The notes beneath the pieces were generated by a model. That model saw only the letters and a program-made list of their open reading frames with translations, made no database searches and was not told the DNA's origin. Shown here one piece after another: positions 54,591-63,885 of a DNA stretch of 64,000 nt. The position numbers were made by a program, and so were the translations under genes. The stretch is from Rhipicephalus microplus. Its lineage: Eukaryota > Arthropoda > Arachnida > Ixodida > Ixodidae. The stretch covers positions 83,346,447 to 83,410,446 of the forward strand of contig NC_134707.1 of assembly GCF_043290135.1 (NCBI RefSeq), written 5' to 3'. Position 1 is the first letter of the stretch. Every line of letters begins with the position of its first letter.

Positions 54591-55185
54591 TCATGCCAAA
54601 AGCCGAGGCATTTACCCCAGTTTATGTGGCTTGCTGTAACTTCGGTGAAAGATTTAGAAACTCTAATTGATTCTTCAATACCTGCATAAAAGCTGCTACA
54701 AATCACAACATCATCAGCGTATGCGACTAGTTTGACCTCTGAGTATTGGTATATAAACTCACTAATGATGTCATTTTTCAGTATCGACCGACATAATCTT
54801 TCAATGCAGATGCAAAACAACATGGGACTAACAGGGTAGCCTTGGCACACTGAGCGCTCGATTCTAATAGAGGGGTAGGGGACAATGCCTTGTTGATTAT
54901 TAATCTTGTACTACCATTTTGATACGTCATGGGTACCCCATTCATAATTATCTTACAAGCGTTATTGTGCTCCGATACTGCGGGCAAAAGAGCGTGGGCG
55001 ACGCAATGAAACGCTTCCTCCAGATCAAGCTGGAGTACAGCCGCACGAGCTTGACTGATGTCAATACATTCGAGAACAGACCGCATTTCATGAACATTCA
55101 TTACTATGGAGTAGACCAAACGATATTGTTTATTACTGACTGAAATCTAGCCACCAAAGTTTTTATTTATATTTTGCTGTCTGCC
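54591..55185 (-). pseudogene. L1-like LINE-g: RT palm
   Basis: Minus text ARAAVLQLDLEEAFHCVAHALL and CQGYPVSPMLFCICIERLCRS, then the catalytic YADD in KLVAYADDVVICSS and HINWGKCLGFWH at the point where the gypsy remnant entered. The remainder of RT continues at 53237. Frameshifts between blocks. Confidence 0.85.
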
Positions 55186-55189
55186 ATCA

Positions 55190-56000
55190 CACGATTCAGT
55201 TCAGCTTTATTCAGCAAACTAAACGCCTTACTGAAGCTGGTTTCCCGATGTACGTTTTGACCGCCGTTACTGAGTGTCTACTCCGAGAAATCAGAACGAG
55301 CCCAGAGAATAATGCTCGAACCCGTACAAAGGATAAGGGACGGGAGAAACGAAACTTCGTCGTTATTCCCTATATCCACGGCGTCACCCACAACCTCAAA
55401 AAGTGGCCAGCATGCGCGACGTAGACCTGGTTTTTCCTGCTCCAGAAAAGCTGGCTACGTTGTGCAGGGCCATGGTTCCAGGGGAGGGCGAGGCTGCAAA
55501 ATCAAGCATCGGAAGAAGTACGTTCCATGCATTGAAGGGGTAGTGTACTCTCTACCCCTGTCCTGCGGCAAGTGGTACATCAGCCAAACAGGCAGGTGTT
55601 TAAATGAGCGGCTGAAAGAGCACGCTCACAACGTCTCCTCTACAGTTTCGGGCCACCTTGGCATTGATTGCCGAGACAGCAGTTGTGTCCCCAATTTTCA
55701 GCTTCATACCGTCATTAGGCGTCATCGGGATCAGATGATACGTGAAATTTATGAGGCTGCAGAGATAGAAAGGCTGGGCAGTGCATGTGTCAGCAGGCCT
55801 TCGATTGCGCTATCGCAAAAAGAAATAGATTTTCTTCGGAACGTTAGCACACGTGTTCTTCATGGTGCGTTGTGGCGATGATTACGTGGTTGTTAGGTGG
55901 ATTCTGTTTTCTTTGTTTTGTATTTTTCTCTTTTTTTGTCAGATACTGCCCAAGTATATATTGTGCGGTTCTAGCAAATAAATCTTGTTGTAAGTCAGTG
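55190..56000 (+). mobile_element. Penelope-like element, 5'-truncated, with GIY-YIG endonuclease
   Basis: Penelope-like elements carry RT and a C-terminal GIY-YIG nuclease. Here only the RT end/linker and the nuclease remain. The linker is VIPYIHGVTHNLKKV and VFPAPEKLATLC (in changing frames). It sits between two parts of LINE-g RT, which reads toward it from both sides. The 3' part ends AAATAAATCTTGTTG and GTCAGTGCCGC, without a poly-A tail. Confidence 0.85.
55500..55881 (+). pseudogene. GIY-YIG endonuclease domain of Penelope-like element
   Basis: VVYSLPLSCGKWYISQTGRC is the GIY-YIG core (the usual YIGQTGR is YISQTGR here), followed by LNERLKEHAHNV (conserved Arg and His) and HRDQMIREIYEAAEI (conserved Glu region), then SRPSIALSQKEIDFL, the characteristic Penelope end. 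Open to the stop at 55879. The preceding frame from 55312 is shifted relative to the conserved linker. The nuclease would nick target DNA. Confidence 0.85.
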
Positions 56001-56029
56001 CCGCTGTTTGTCTCCTTCTTTCTCTTGAC

Positions 56030-56412
56030 CCCCGTTATTGGCACTGTTTTTCATGTGAATTATTGTTGTCTACGTTTGTCAGTGCGATTGGTCTGTACGC
56101 TGTGACGTGCCTGAGCTTTTTTACCTTATCTGTCTTCGAAATCAGAACAGTACGTGATTCACTAAAAGACGGTGGTAATTTCTTTTTCCCATAAGCCTCG
56201 TTAAGAAAGTCTGCAAGTATAGAAGCCAATGAACTTTTAAAACACTTACCACTTGGCACAAGATCATCTGGTCCTGAGGACTTGGCGGGATTCATCTTAT
56301 CAATTGCCCGTTCAACTTCAGGTGCAAATATAGATAATTATAAAGCGCTTTTCTCTTCCTCACTCACTTGTGGCATGCGTCCTAAATATTCTGCTTTAAA
56401 TCTTTCAAGTTT
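56030..56412 (-). pseudogene. L1-like LINE-g: RT N-terminal part
   Basis: Minus text RFKAEYLGRMPQVSEEEKSAL, then AIDKMNPAKSSGPDDL, LADFLNEAYGKKKLPPSFSES and RPIALTNVD, the fingers region of an L1-like RT, interrupted by one stop and ending at the Penelope-like insert. No endonuclease is seen upstream. Confidence 0.8.
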
Positions 56413-56414
56413 TA

Positions 56415-56490
56415 CGGGTCCCCAGCACCGGCGCGGCTCAGCACATATTTACGCGGTGATGTGCTGAGCCACGCCAGTACTAGGGACCCG
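56415..56490. repeat. Foldback repeat, 76 bp
   Basis: CGGGTCCC...GGCGCGGCTCAGCACAT pairs with ATGTGCTGAGCCACGCC...GGGACCCG around a 10-12 base loop. The arms cover nearly the whole block, so it may be a tiny foldback element at the end of LINE-g. Confidence 0.8.
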
Positions 56491-56985
56491 TTCCCAAACT
56501 GGCCTTAAGCCGGCTTGATGTCGGGAATGAAATCGAATTAGTAAAAGTAGTGAGGTGTTTTAAAACGGCAAAGGAATAATCAGGTGTCACACAATGCGGA
56601 TTCCGTAACCAGTGGGTAGTTCAATCCTCTAACCCATTACAAAAGCTTGTTCTTCCTCACCTATCAACTGTGGCACATACCCTTTTCAAACGTAATCCTT
56701 CATCGTCGTCAGCCACTGCATAAAACGCAGAATTTGCACCAAGTTCATTGCAAGTGGGAAGCGGATACCACGCTTCTCCGACAAATGACGAATGGTAGCA
56801 CAGTGAAAGCAAGCCTACCACAGAGAAATAAAGATCATTTATGGCATAGTGGGTACCCAGAAAGTGAGCCTCTAGCATTCAACCAAATACTGTTTAGAAA
56901 AGACTCTAAAGGTCTGCTCTTCTAGCTTTCGCTGTGACTGTTCTGCGCGTTCCGCGCATGTCTGACAATTTTTTTAGATGCGGAG
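56491..56985. other. No recognisable gene
   Basis: No coding signature. The small palindrome AGATGCGGAGCATCT lies near 56975-56990. Confidence 0.45.
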
Positions 56986-57086
56986 CATCTTATACTCGCG
57001 CCTTGTAGTGCGCCGTCCGCGCCGTCCGCACCGCTTCTCGAACATTCGACAGCTGACGCGCGCGCATGCGCCGTCGCGCCGTCGCC

Positions 57087-57182
57087 CACTCTTCCACCAT
57101 CTGTGCATCCCTTCCTCCTCTACACACCGCGCGCGCTTCACTCCTCCACCATCTGTGCACCCTTCCTCCTCTACACACCGCG
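57087..57182 (+). repeat. Two tandem copies of a 52 bp unit
   Basis: CACTCTTCCACCATCTGTGC at 57087 and CACTCCTCCACCATCTGTGC at 57139, each followed by CCTTCCTCCTCTACACACCG. Located upstream of a core promoter. Confidence 0.9.
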
Positions 57183-57270
57183 TTCTACAATTCTCCCGAT
57201 TCTCCAGTGGACGCGCATGTGGCGTCGCGCTTCGAGAACAACAGCTGACAGTGCATGCGCCGTCGTGCTG

Positions 57271-57307
57271 TATATATACTCAAGGTCGGCGCTCGCTCGC
57301 TCAGTTG
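57271..57307 (+). promoter_or_regulatory. RNA polymerase II core promoter: TATA box and arthropod initiator
   Basis: TATATATA at 57271-57278 and TCAGTT at 57301-57306 place the initiator A about 32 bp after the TATA start, the standard arthropod spacing. An ATG follows at 57359. GC-rich flanks and tandem repeats lie upstream. Confidence 0.65.
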
Positions 57308-57358
57308 CCGCTCGTCGGTTGGTTTGTACGGCGCGTCGACGTCCAAGGTCGCGGTGAA

Positions 57359-57499
57359 ATGAATTCCAACGAATCCACAAACACAATGATCGACGTCCCT
57401 TCGACCAGCGCCGCCCTTTCGCATACGTGTGTACGTGTTCACTCATTTAACACCCCCTCCTACAACCACGTTAACCAATTTAGCCATCGACCCAAGTAA
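57359..57499 (+). CDS. Short exon-like frame downstream of the promoter
   Basis: MNSNESTNTMIDVPSTSAAL...NQFSHRPK, 46 codons to a stop at 57497. A 5' splice-like AAGTAAGT begins at 57495 just before the stop, so the frame may be a first exon that would be spliced on. Ser/Thr/Asn-rich, no domain. Function unknown; may belong to the THAP-like remnant downstream. Confidence 0.4.
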   Translation: MNSNESTNTMIDVPSTSAALSHTCVRVHSFNTPSYNHVNQFSHRPK

Positions 57500-57593
57500 G
57501 TCGCAATTTAACACCCCATTTCACAACCACGTTAACCAATTTAGCCATCGGCCCAAGTAAGTCGCACTTTAACACCCCGTTAACCAATTATAT
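57447..57593 (+). repeat. Tandem repeat, 61 bp unit, 2.4 copies, each with GTAAGT
   Basis: The unit TTAACACCCC...CCAAGTAAGTCGCA repeats at 57447 and 57508, with a partial third at 57569. It duplicates the end of the exon-like frame with its splice-donor-like sequence. Confidence 0.9.
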
Positions 57594-57754
57594 GGTCCGC
57601 ATCCTCCTCAGTGTTCCCCCGAGGGAAGCTGCGGGCAATTTTTTATTGTTGCCATGTGTTACCACACTGTTTTGAAGCCAGGTTTTTTTGTTCACGTAAG
57701 TTTAATGCTGTTCTATCGACGTAGGTAACATCAATTTGCTGAAAGGTTCCCAAA

Positions 57755-57890
57755 ATGGGTTTTACTTGTTTTGTGCTGAAGTGCGGTTCTGTCTATCGGA
57801 CTTGTCGGAGCGTGTGCTTCACTTCAAAGTGCCGTCTGACAGTGATCGTTGACATAAATATCGCATCGTAACATCTAGCCACGAACAACC
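57755..57890 (+). pseudogene. THAP-type zinc-finger remnant
   Basis: From ATG at 57755 the text TCFVLKCGSVYRTC, then after a frameshift SERVLHFKVPSDSDR and HKYRIVTSS, resembles the N-terminal THAP DNA-binding domain (C-x2-4-C start, then a hydrophobic-F.P.D..R..W block) found in P-element transposases and some host proteins. One stop and one shift; nothing of a transposase body is seen downstream, where gypsy sequence begins at 57987. Confidence 0.5.
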
Positions 57891-57986
57891 CAATTGTTTT
57901 AATGTGCGGTATATAAAATACTTGCATAGATCAGATATTTATATAATTCGCGGAACAAATGCATTGCTTTTGTGTGATGAATATTG

Positions 57987-59560
57987 TCACGACTAAAACC
58001 CGGGCAGGATGGCAGAGGACGAAGAGGCGGCGCGCACGGGCAGCAATCACGGTTCCTCCGAGGAAGACGACGTTTAAGTGGCTGCTCTTTTTGTTCTGTC
58101 AATGCAAACACTTCTTTTCCTGGTCGCGCCGTCGTCCTGTGTCTTGTTTTTTTCCACTTTACGACATTAGTGAAAGTTCTGAACTTATACGACTGTTTTT
58201 TCCACGTTGCGACATCTGGACTTCTCCGACTGATGCTCGGAAAGCCTCTGTCCACCGCTACAGTCGCCGACAGTGAGGCCTTAGTCCCAAGGCTGTCCCC
58301 GTCAGACTTGTCCCACAACACGCCTCCAGCCTGAATAAATGCCAGCTGGAGACACTTCCAGCGTACTTTTGATCAGCCTCAGATTCCCGAGCCCTTCCAT
58401 GGTGAGGTTTATGAAGACGTTGAAGGTTGGTAAGTCCAGTATGAGCGAGTCGCCAATTAAGGCAGACCAGTAGACAACTGCACAAAAGCTTTAACGCGCC
58501 TACTTTGCTTTGGTGGGCAGTGCTCGTACGTGGTACGAGAAGCATGAGGCGACGCTGTCGTCACGGGATGAATTGCGGCAGAGAATTATCGGGGCCTTCA
58601 AAACAACGACCACCGTGATTCTGCTCAGCAGCTCATCAAGTCGCGCATCCGGAAACCAAACGAGAGTGTCGCCATGTTTGCGGAAGACATGACCCACCTA
58701 TTTTGACGGGATGACCGCGACATGCCTGAAGCTAAGAAACTCCGACACTTGATGAGAAGCGTAGCAGAAGAGCAGTTTGCCGATCTTCTATACAAACCAC
58801 CAACAAGCGTCGCGGAACTTATAAGAGGCTACGACCATTGAGCGAGCACTGAAGTGACGGCGCCGGTACCACGACCAACGAAACAACGCATCAATCAGCG
58901 TTTCTGCTTTACCTGGCGATAGTGAGTGTTTTCTGCGTGAGCTCATTAGTGAGGTCGTTCGGGAGGAGATATGAAACGTCCTTGGGGCTCCGCAAGAACA
59001 TGCCGTGGCTTCCGTTGCAGAAGTTGTGCGGCGAAAAATTCGCTAGGTGTTTCGTTTCCCGAATCGCTCTCAGACCAGCGGTCTGTTAACTATGCATCAG
59101 CCGTCCGTCAGCCCACTCCGGCGATGTACAACTCGTCACCCCTGGTTTATCGCAACGTCTTTTCGGCGCCTTACAACGAGCCGTTATCCAGAGCGTACAA
59201 TCCACCGTCACCGAATCCACACTCCGATGTACATACGAAACGTCACCGCTGTACCCTCCACTGACATTGGCATTTTAGTCTCAAAGAATTCCCACTTGTC
59301 GACTGTTCATTCGTAAGACAGACTTATGGCCACCGTCGACCATCATCCACTTTGCTTCTATTGCGGAGAACCCAGCCATGTTTATAGCATTTGCCAATAC
59401 CATGACCACAGACATCAAAACTTTTCACAAACCTCTCCTGGTGCCTATTCCGATAACTGCCGTGACAGCAATGTAGGCCCGCAAGCGCATGCAGCTACCC
59501 GATATGCCGTTTCGTCAACCCCGTTCTCCTTCACCTGCACCTGATTCGCCGCAGCACTGC
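57987..59560 (+). pseudogene. gag: Gypsy gag copy G7 with one LTR-like block, decayed
   Basis: TGTCACGACT...TTTACGACA at 57987-58165 may be a 5' LTR (no partner seen). Capsid text follows: PEPFHGEVYEDVEG, ALVGSARTWYEKHEATLSSRDEL, then REEI and SVAEVVRRKIR, and a knuckle CFYCGEPSHVYSIC at about 59350-59391, where the conserved Gly before His is Ser. Multiple stops and shifts. Pol is absent. Confidence 0.78.
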
Positions 59561-59730
59561 AGTTAAGGTGAGGTGGTCCGGGACAGATCCTCTACCCTTC
59601 GTCGGTGACACTAACAGCAGCAACCGTTGGGGGGGGGGGGGGAGGAGCCGCCTATCAAGATGCTACAACACCCCCAATGTCGTCCCTATACGACGCGATA
59701 CGCCGGATGATACATGCTACCGCCGTTTTT
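59561..59730. other. Low-complexity stretch with G-run
   Basis: A run of about 14 G lies at 59629-59642. Weak continuity with gypsy sequence upstream; no domain recognised. Confidence 0.5.
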
Positions 59731-60014
59731 TTATTCTTTATTTCCTTTCCACAAAAGCCAAAAGATAGATGGAATGAAAGTAGTATTTACAGTGCTCTTG
59801 TTAATTGGCCACCGACCATTCCTTAGATGGTGTGGCTTGCTATAGAATCCTTTTACGCAGGCGAGTTTATCCAACAGAGCTGCCCACATGGGTTTCTCCT
59901 GTTTAACATTGAAGGTATCTCGTAAAAAACAAATGCTCTCGACAAAATGCTCTCTAGCCAAGCGCATGAAAATGTCTTCATGCCTGAAATCCAAGCGCAT
60001 TTCCCCCAATATAG
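59731..60014 (-). pseudogene. Unassigned frame truncated by gypsy G8
   Basis: About 94 codons open on the minus strand up to the G8 LTR. Text MRLDFRHEDIFMRLAREHFVESI, MWAALLDKLACVKGFYSK and RNGRWPINKSTVNTTFIPS has a protein-like composition with no stop, and the frame is cut exactly at the LTR boundary. I cannot name the family; it could be the end of another transposon protein. Confidence 0.35.
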
Positions 60015-60456
60015 TGTCACGCAGCAAAGGACGACGCAGTTGTCTATAAGGAAAACAAGTTTATTGGAGCGAACTTGTGCTCCCCTAACAACTGAAAGAA
60101 TACACAGGCGGCGAAGCAGTGGTCGGCAAAACGACGTGCACGCTAGTGAGCGTCGGCGATCGAATGTCGCGGCATCGGCTGTGCGGGAATTTATATCCCT
60201 CGGTGCGAGGGTTCCTCGAATAGTCGAATTGTATCGAGAACGCTGTGATATCGTTTGTTCGAAACGCTGTTTGTTCGGAACGCTCGAAGCGCTGTTCGAT
60301 AGCGTTTGTTCGAAACGCTGTGATAGCGTTTCTTTGAAACGCTGTGAAAACAGTGATAGCACAGGCCGGCGCAGCCAGGCCGAAAAAAACAAAGCACCAA
60401 TAAACAAACCCATGCATGGGTTTGTTTATTAAACAAACAATTCATGGTTCGCGGCA
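60015..60456 (-). repeat. 3' LTR of G8
   Basis: 442 bp, minus TGCCGCGAACC...CTGCGTGACA. A GATATAAATTCCC TATA-like box is read on the minus strand (plus about 60189-60201). Repeated GTTTCGAACAAACGCTATC units occupy the middle. The polypurine tract (minus AGAGGGGGGGGGGTAA) precedes it at about 60457-60473. Partly repeated, inverted, at 62920-63178. Confidence 0.9.
60399..60430. repeat. Perfect 32 bp palindrome in G8 LTR
   Basis: AATAAACAAACCCATG followed immediately by its exact reverse complement. Near the U3 terminus of the LTR. Confidence 0.93.
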
Positions 60457-60535
60457 TTACCCCCCCCCCCTCTAAGAGTGCATCGACCCGATGCTAACAT
60501 AAGGGACAGTCCAAACAAATTAAAATAAAAGTTCT

Positions 60536-62919
60536 TCATCGTCCGTAGAAAGGTTTTAAGCGAACCACATGGACGACTTCGGGCCGCGTGCGTCGTCGTG
60601 ATGTACGGGAGTCACCATCGGGGATCACTTCGTACGTTAGTTCGCCAACACGTCGTAGAATCCGGTAGGGTCCGAAATAGCGTCGTAGAAGTTTCTCACT
60701 GAGTCCACGTCGTCGAATGGGAGTCCAAACCCACACACGATCTCCAGGATGGTACTCGGCGTCTCGGTGTCGGAGATTGTAGCGTCCGGCATCCACCAGT
60801 TGCTGGTCCGTTATACAAACTCGAGTGAGCTGGTGGGCCTCCTCGGCACGTTGAAGGTATCCTTGGACGTCGGCGTTGAGGTCGTCGTCTTCTACGTGCG
60901 GAAGCATGGCGTCGAGCATCGTAGTCGGCCGTCTTCCGTAGACGAGCTCGAATGGTGTCATCTGCGTGGTTTCTTGGATAGCCGTGTTGTACGCAAACGT
61001 GACGTACGGGAGGACTTCGTCCCACGTCTTATGTTCAACGTCGACGTACATAGACAGCATATCCGCGATTGTCTTATTCAGCCGTTCCGTTTGTCCGTTC
61101 GTTTGGGGGTGGTACGCCGTCGTTCTTCGGTGATCTGTGTTGCCGTAGCGTAAGATTCCTTGCATGAGCTCCGCAGTGAAGGTCGTTCCGCAGTCCATGA
61201 TTAGGACCTTAGGGGCTCCATGTCACAGCACAACTTGGTTAATAAAGAACTTTGCAACTTCTTGTGCAGTTCCCCTCGGAAGAGCGGTGGCCTCTGCGTA
61301 GCGCGTCATGTAGTCTGTCGCTACGACAATCCATTTGTTCGCGGATCGGGATGTAGGGAATGGGCCCAGAAGGTCCATTCCGATCTGTTGAAAGGGCCTT
61401 GTTGGGACGGCGATCGGCTGCAGAAGTCCGGCGGGTCTCGTCGGTGGTGTCTTTCGTCGCTGGCAGTCACGGCAGCTCCGGACGTAGTGGGTGACATCGG
61501 ATGTAGGGCGGGGCCAGAAGTATTTCGCCTTGATTTTTGTAATCGTGCGAGCTGTTCCGAGATGTCCGGAAGACGGGTCGTCGTGGCACGCTTCCAAAAT
61601 TTTGTCAGGAAGGTCTGCGGGGATGACAAGTAGATAATTCGTTCTCGTTCCGGGGTTGAAATTCTTCTTCACTAGGATGGAGTTTTTGAGGCTGAACGCT
61701 GGTAAGTTGTGCTTGAACGCCCTAGGCACGGCGACGTTGCGTCCTTCGAGGTAGTCGATCATGGCGCGGAGGTCTGGGTCGGCACGCTGCTGGGCGGCTA
61801 GGTCGCTCTCTGTCACGACTCCGAAGAACGCGCTGTCTTCATCGGAGTCCTGTGGTGGTGGGTCGACGGGGGCGCGAGACAGGCAGTCAGCGTCGGAGTG
61901 TTTCCTGCCGGATTTGTAGAATATTGTAACGTCGAACTCTTGCAGGCGCAAGTTCCACCGCCCAAGACGGCCAGAGGGGTCCTTTAAATTGGCGAGCCAA
62001 CACAGCGCATGATGGTCTGTCACAACCTTAAACGGTCTACCATAGACGTATGGGCGAAATTTTGAAATGGCCCATATGATAGCCAGGCACTCTTTCTCTG
62101 AGGCAGAGTAGTTTCTCTCCTCCTTCGACAAACCACGGCTTGCATAGACGATTACCTTTTCGTAACCGCTTTGCTTTTGGACGAGGACGGCACCCAAACC
62201 GATATCAATGGCGTCCGTGTGCATTTCCGTTTCGGCGTTTTCGTCGAAATGAGCGAGCACGGGCGGGTTTTGCAGGCATTGTTGCAGCTCGCAGAATGCC
62301 TTTTCTTGGTCGTTTTCCCAGCTGAAAGGGGTGCTTTCTTTCGTCAGGCGCGTGAGTGGCTCTGCAATGCGTGCGAAGTTTGCGACGAAGCGCCGGTAGT
62401 ATGCGCACAGTCCGAGAAACCTTCGCACACCCTTCTTATCTTTCGGCCTTGGGAAGTTCGCAATGGCTGATGTTTTTGCCGGGTCAGGTAGGACTCCTGC
62501 GGCGTTCACGACGTGACCCAAGAACTTGAGTTCCTCGTACGCGAAACGGCACTTCTCAGGCTTCAGCGTTAACCCCGACGTACGAATGGCCTCGAGTACA
62601 GATTCCAACCTTGTGAGGTGTTCGTCGAAAGTCCGGGCGATTACGACAACGTCGTCGAGGTATACGAGGCAAGTGTGCCACTTCAGGCCTGCTAGCACAG
62701 TGTCCATGACTCTCTGAAACGTTGCGGGCGCCGTGCATAGCCCAAAGGGCATCACCTTGAACTCGTATAGACCGTCCGGGGTTATAAATGCAGTCTTCTC
62801 TCGGTCTCTCTCGTTCACTTCAATTTGCCAGTAGCCGGTCTTCAGATCCATGGATGAGAAGTACTTGGCGTGGCAGAGGTGGTCGAGGGCGTCGTCGATT
62901 CGTGGCAGGGGGTACACGT
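60536..62919 (-). pseudogene. pol: pol of G8: RT core, RNase H, integrase
   Basis: One frame from 62919 to 60536 with a single stop at 61220-61222 (TGA for an Arg codon before HGAP). RT starts abruptly at [14 protein letters not shown] (fingers missing); YLDD intact in CLVYLDDVVVI. RNase [41 protein letters not shown]. Integrase: H2C2 (CRDCQRRK), QIGMDLLGPF, LIMDCGTTF (Asp kept, neighbouring residues changed) and NGQTERLNK; GPY-type end RRYFGPYRILRRV. Confidence 0.92.
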
Positions 62920-63178
62920 GTGATAGCGTTTCGAACAAACGCTATCACAGCGTTCTCGATACAATTCGACTATTCGAGAAACATTCGTGCCGAGGGATAT
63001 AAATTCCCGCACAGCCAATGCCGCGACATTCGATCGCCGACGCTCCCTAGCGTGCACGTCGTTTTGCCGACCACTGCTTCGCCGCCTGTGTATTCTTTCA
63101 GTTGTTAGGGGAGCACAAGTTCGCTCCAATAAACTTGTTTTCCATATAGACAACTGCGTCGTCCTTTACTGCGTGACA
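62920..63178 (+). repeat. Inverted partial LTR of G8 inside its pol
   Basis: 259 bp matching the inner and 3' part of the G8 LTR, but in plus orientation, ending GTGACA. It begins with a hairpin GTGATAGCGTTT...AAACGCTATCAC. Followed by a plus-sense primer site. Confidence 0.9.
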
Positions 63179-63180
63179 TC

Positions 63181-63199
63181 TGGTGGAGGTGCGGGGTAG
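63181..63199 (+). promoter_or_regulatory. Primer-binding site sequence overlapping antisense protease codons
   Basis: TGGTGGAGGTGCGGGGTAG directly after the inverted LTR end. On the minus strand the same bases are read as protease codons (LPRTST), so junction homology joins the two. Confidence 0.75.
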
Positions 63200-63885
63200 C
63201 ACGGTGACGTGATCGTCGGCGATCCTTACAGCAGCACGGTGTCCGAGGTTCGGCTGCGGCGTCGTGGAGTGATCGGAAGAAAACGTTATCGACCTGGTCT
63301 GCAGATCAATTATTGCGCCATTGTCCGTCAAAAAGTCCATTCCGAGAATTACGTCGCGGGAGCAGTTAGGCAAAATGACGAACTCCGCAGGGTACGTAGT
63401 GCCGTCTATGGTGACGCGCGATGTGCACATTCCACTTGGGGTCACGAGGTGGCCTCCTGCTGTGCGTATGTGCGGACAGTCCCATCTGGTCGTAACTTTC
63501 TTTAGCTTGAACGCGAATGACCCGCTCATGACCGAGTAGTCGACTCCCGTGTCGATAAGGGCGACTACGTCAAGACCGTCGATGGACAACTGGACGTCGG
63601 ATGCCGCTTTCCTCGAATTTCGGGTGCGTCGGGGCGTCGCATCGCGGCTTGCGCGTGTTGATGGTCAGGCACTATGCGTCGTCATCGTCGTCTTCTTAGC
63701 GGCAGGCTTCGTCATTTTGGATACGCGTGGCGCAGCGTAGCTGTCGTCGTTTTCGGGGGTCTCGTCAGGGTGTCGTCGGGTCGTCGGGATGAGGGCATGT
63801 CGTGAATCACGGTCTTGCGTCGTTGGAGGGCTTTCATTTTTTCGTCGTTGTGCAACTTCACCTCCAGAAGTTGCTGCTTTTAGTT
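63185..63885 (-). pseudogene. pol N-terminus and protease of G8
   Basis: Protease: VVALIDTGVDYSVMSGSFAFKL, HIRTAGGHLVTPSGMCTSRV, VILGMDFLTDNGAIIDLQ, ending at the inverted LTR piece after ADDHVTVLPRTS. Active-site DTG is intact. The basic N-terminal region upstream (RTRNSRKAASDVQ, KPAAKKTT) holds a stop near 63670. Confidence 0.85.

Noticed and set aside
57447..57593. Regular direct repeats that might suggest a CRISPR array
   Set aside because: Units are directly adjacent without unique spacers, only 2.4 copies, in a eukaryotic transposon context.
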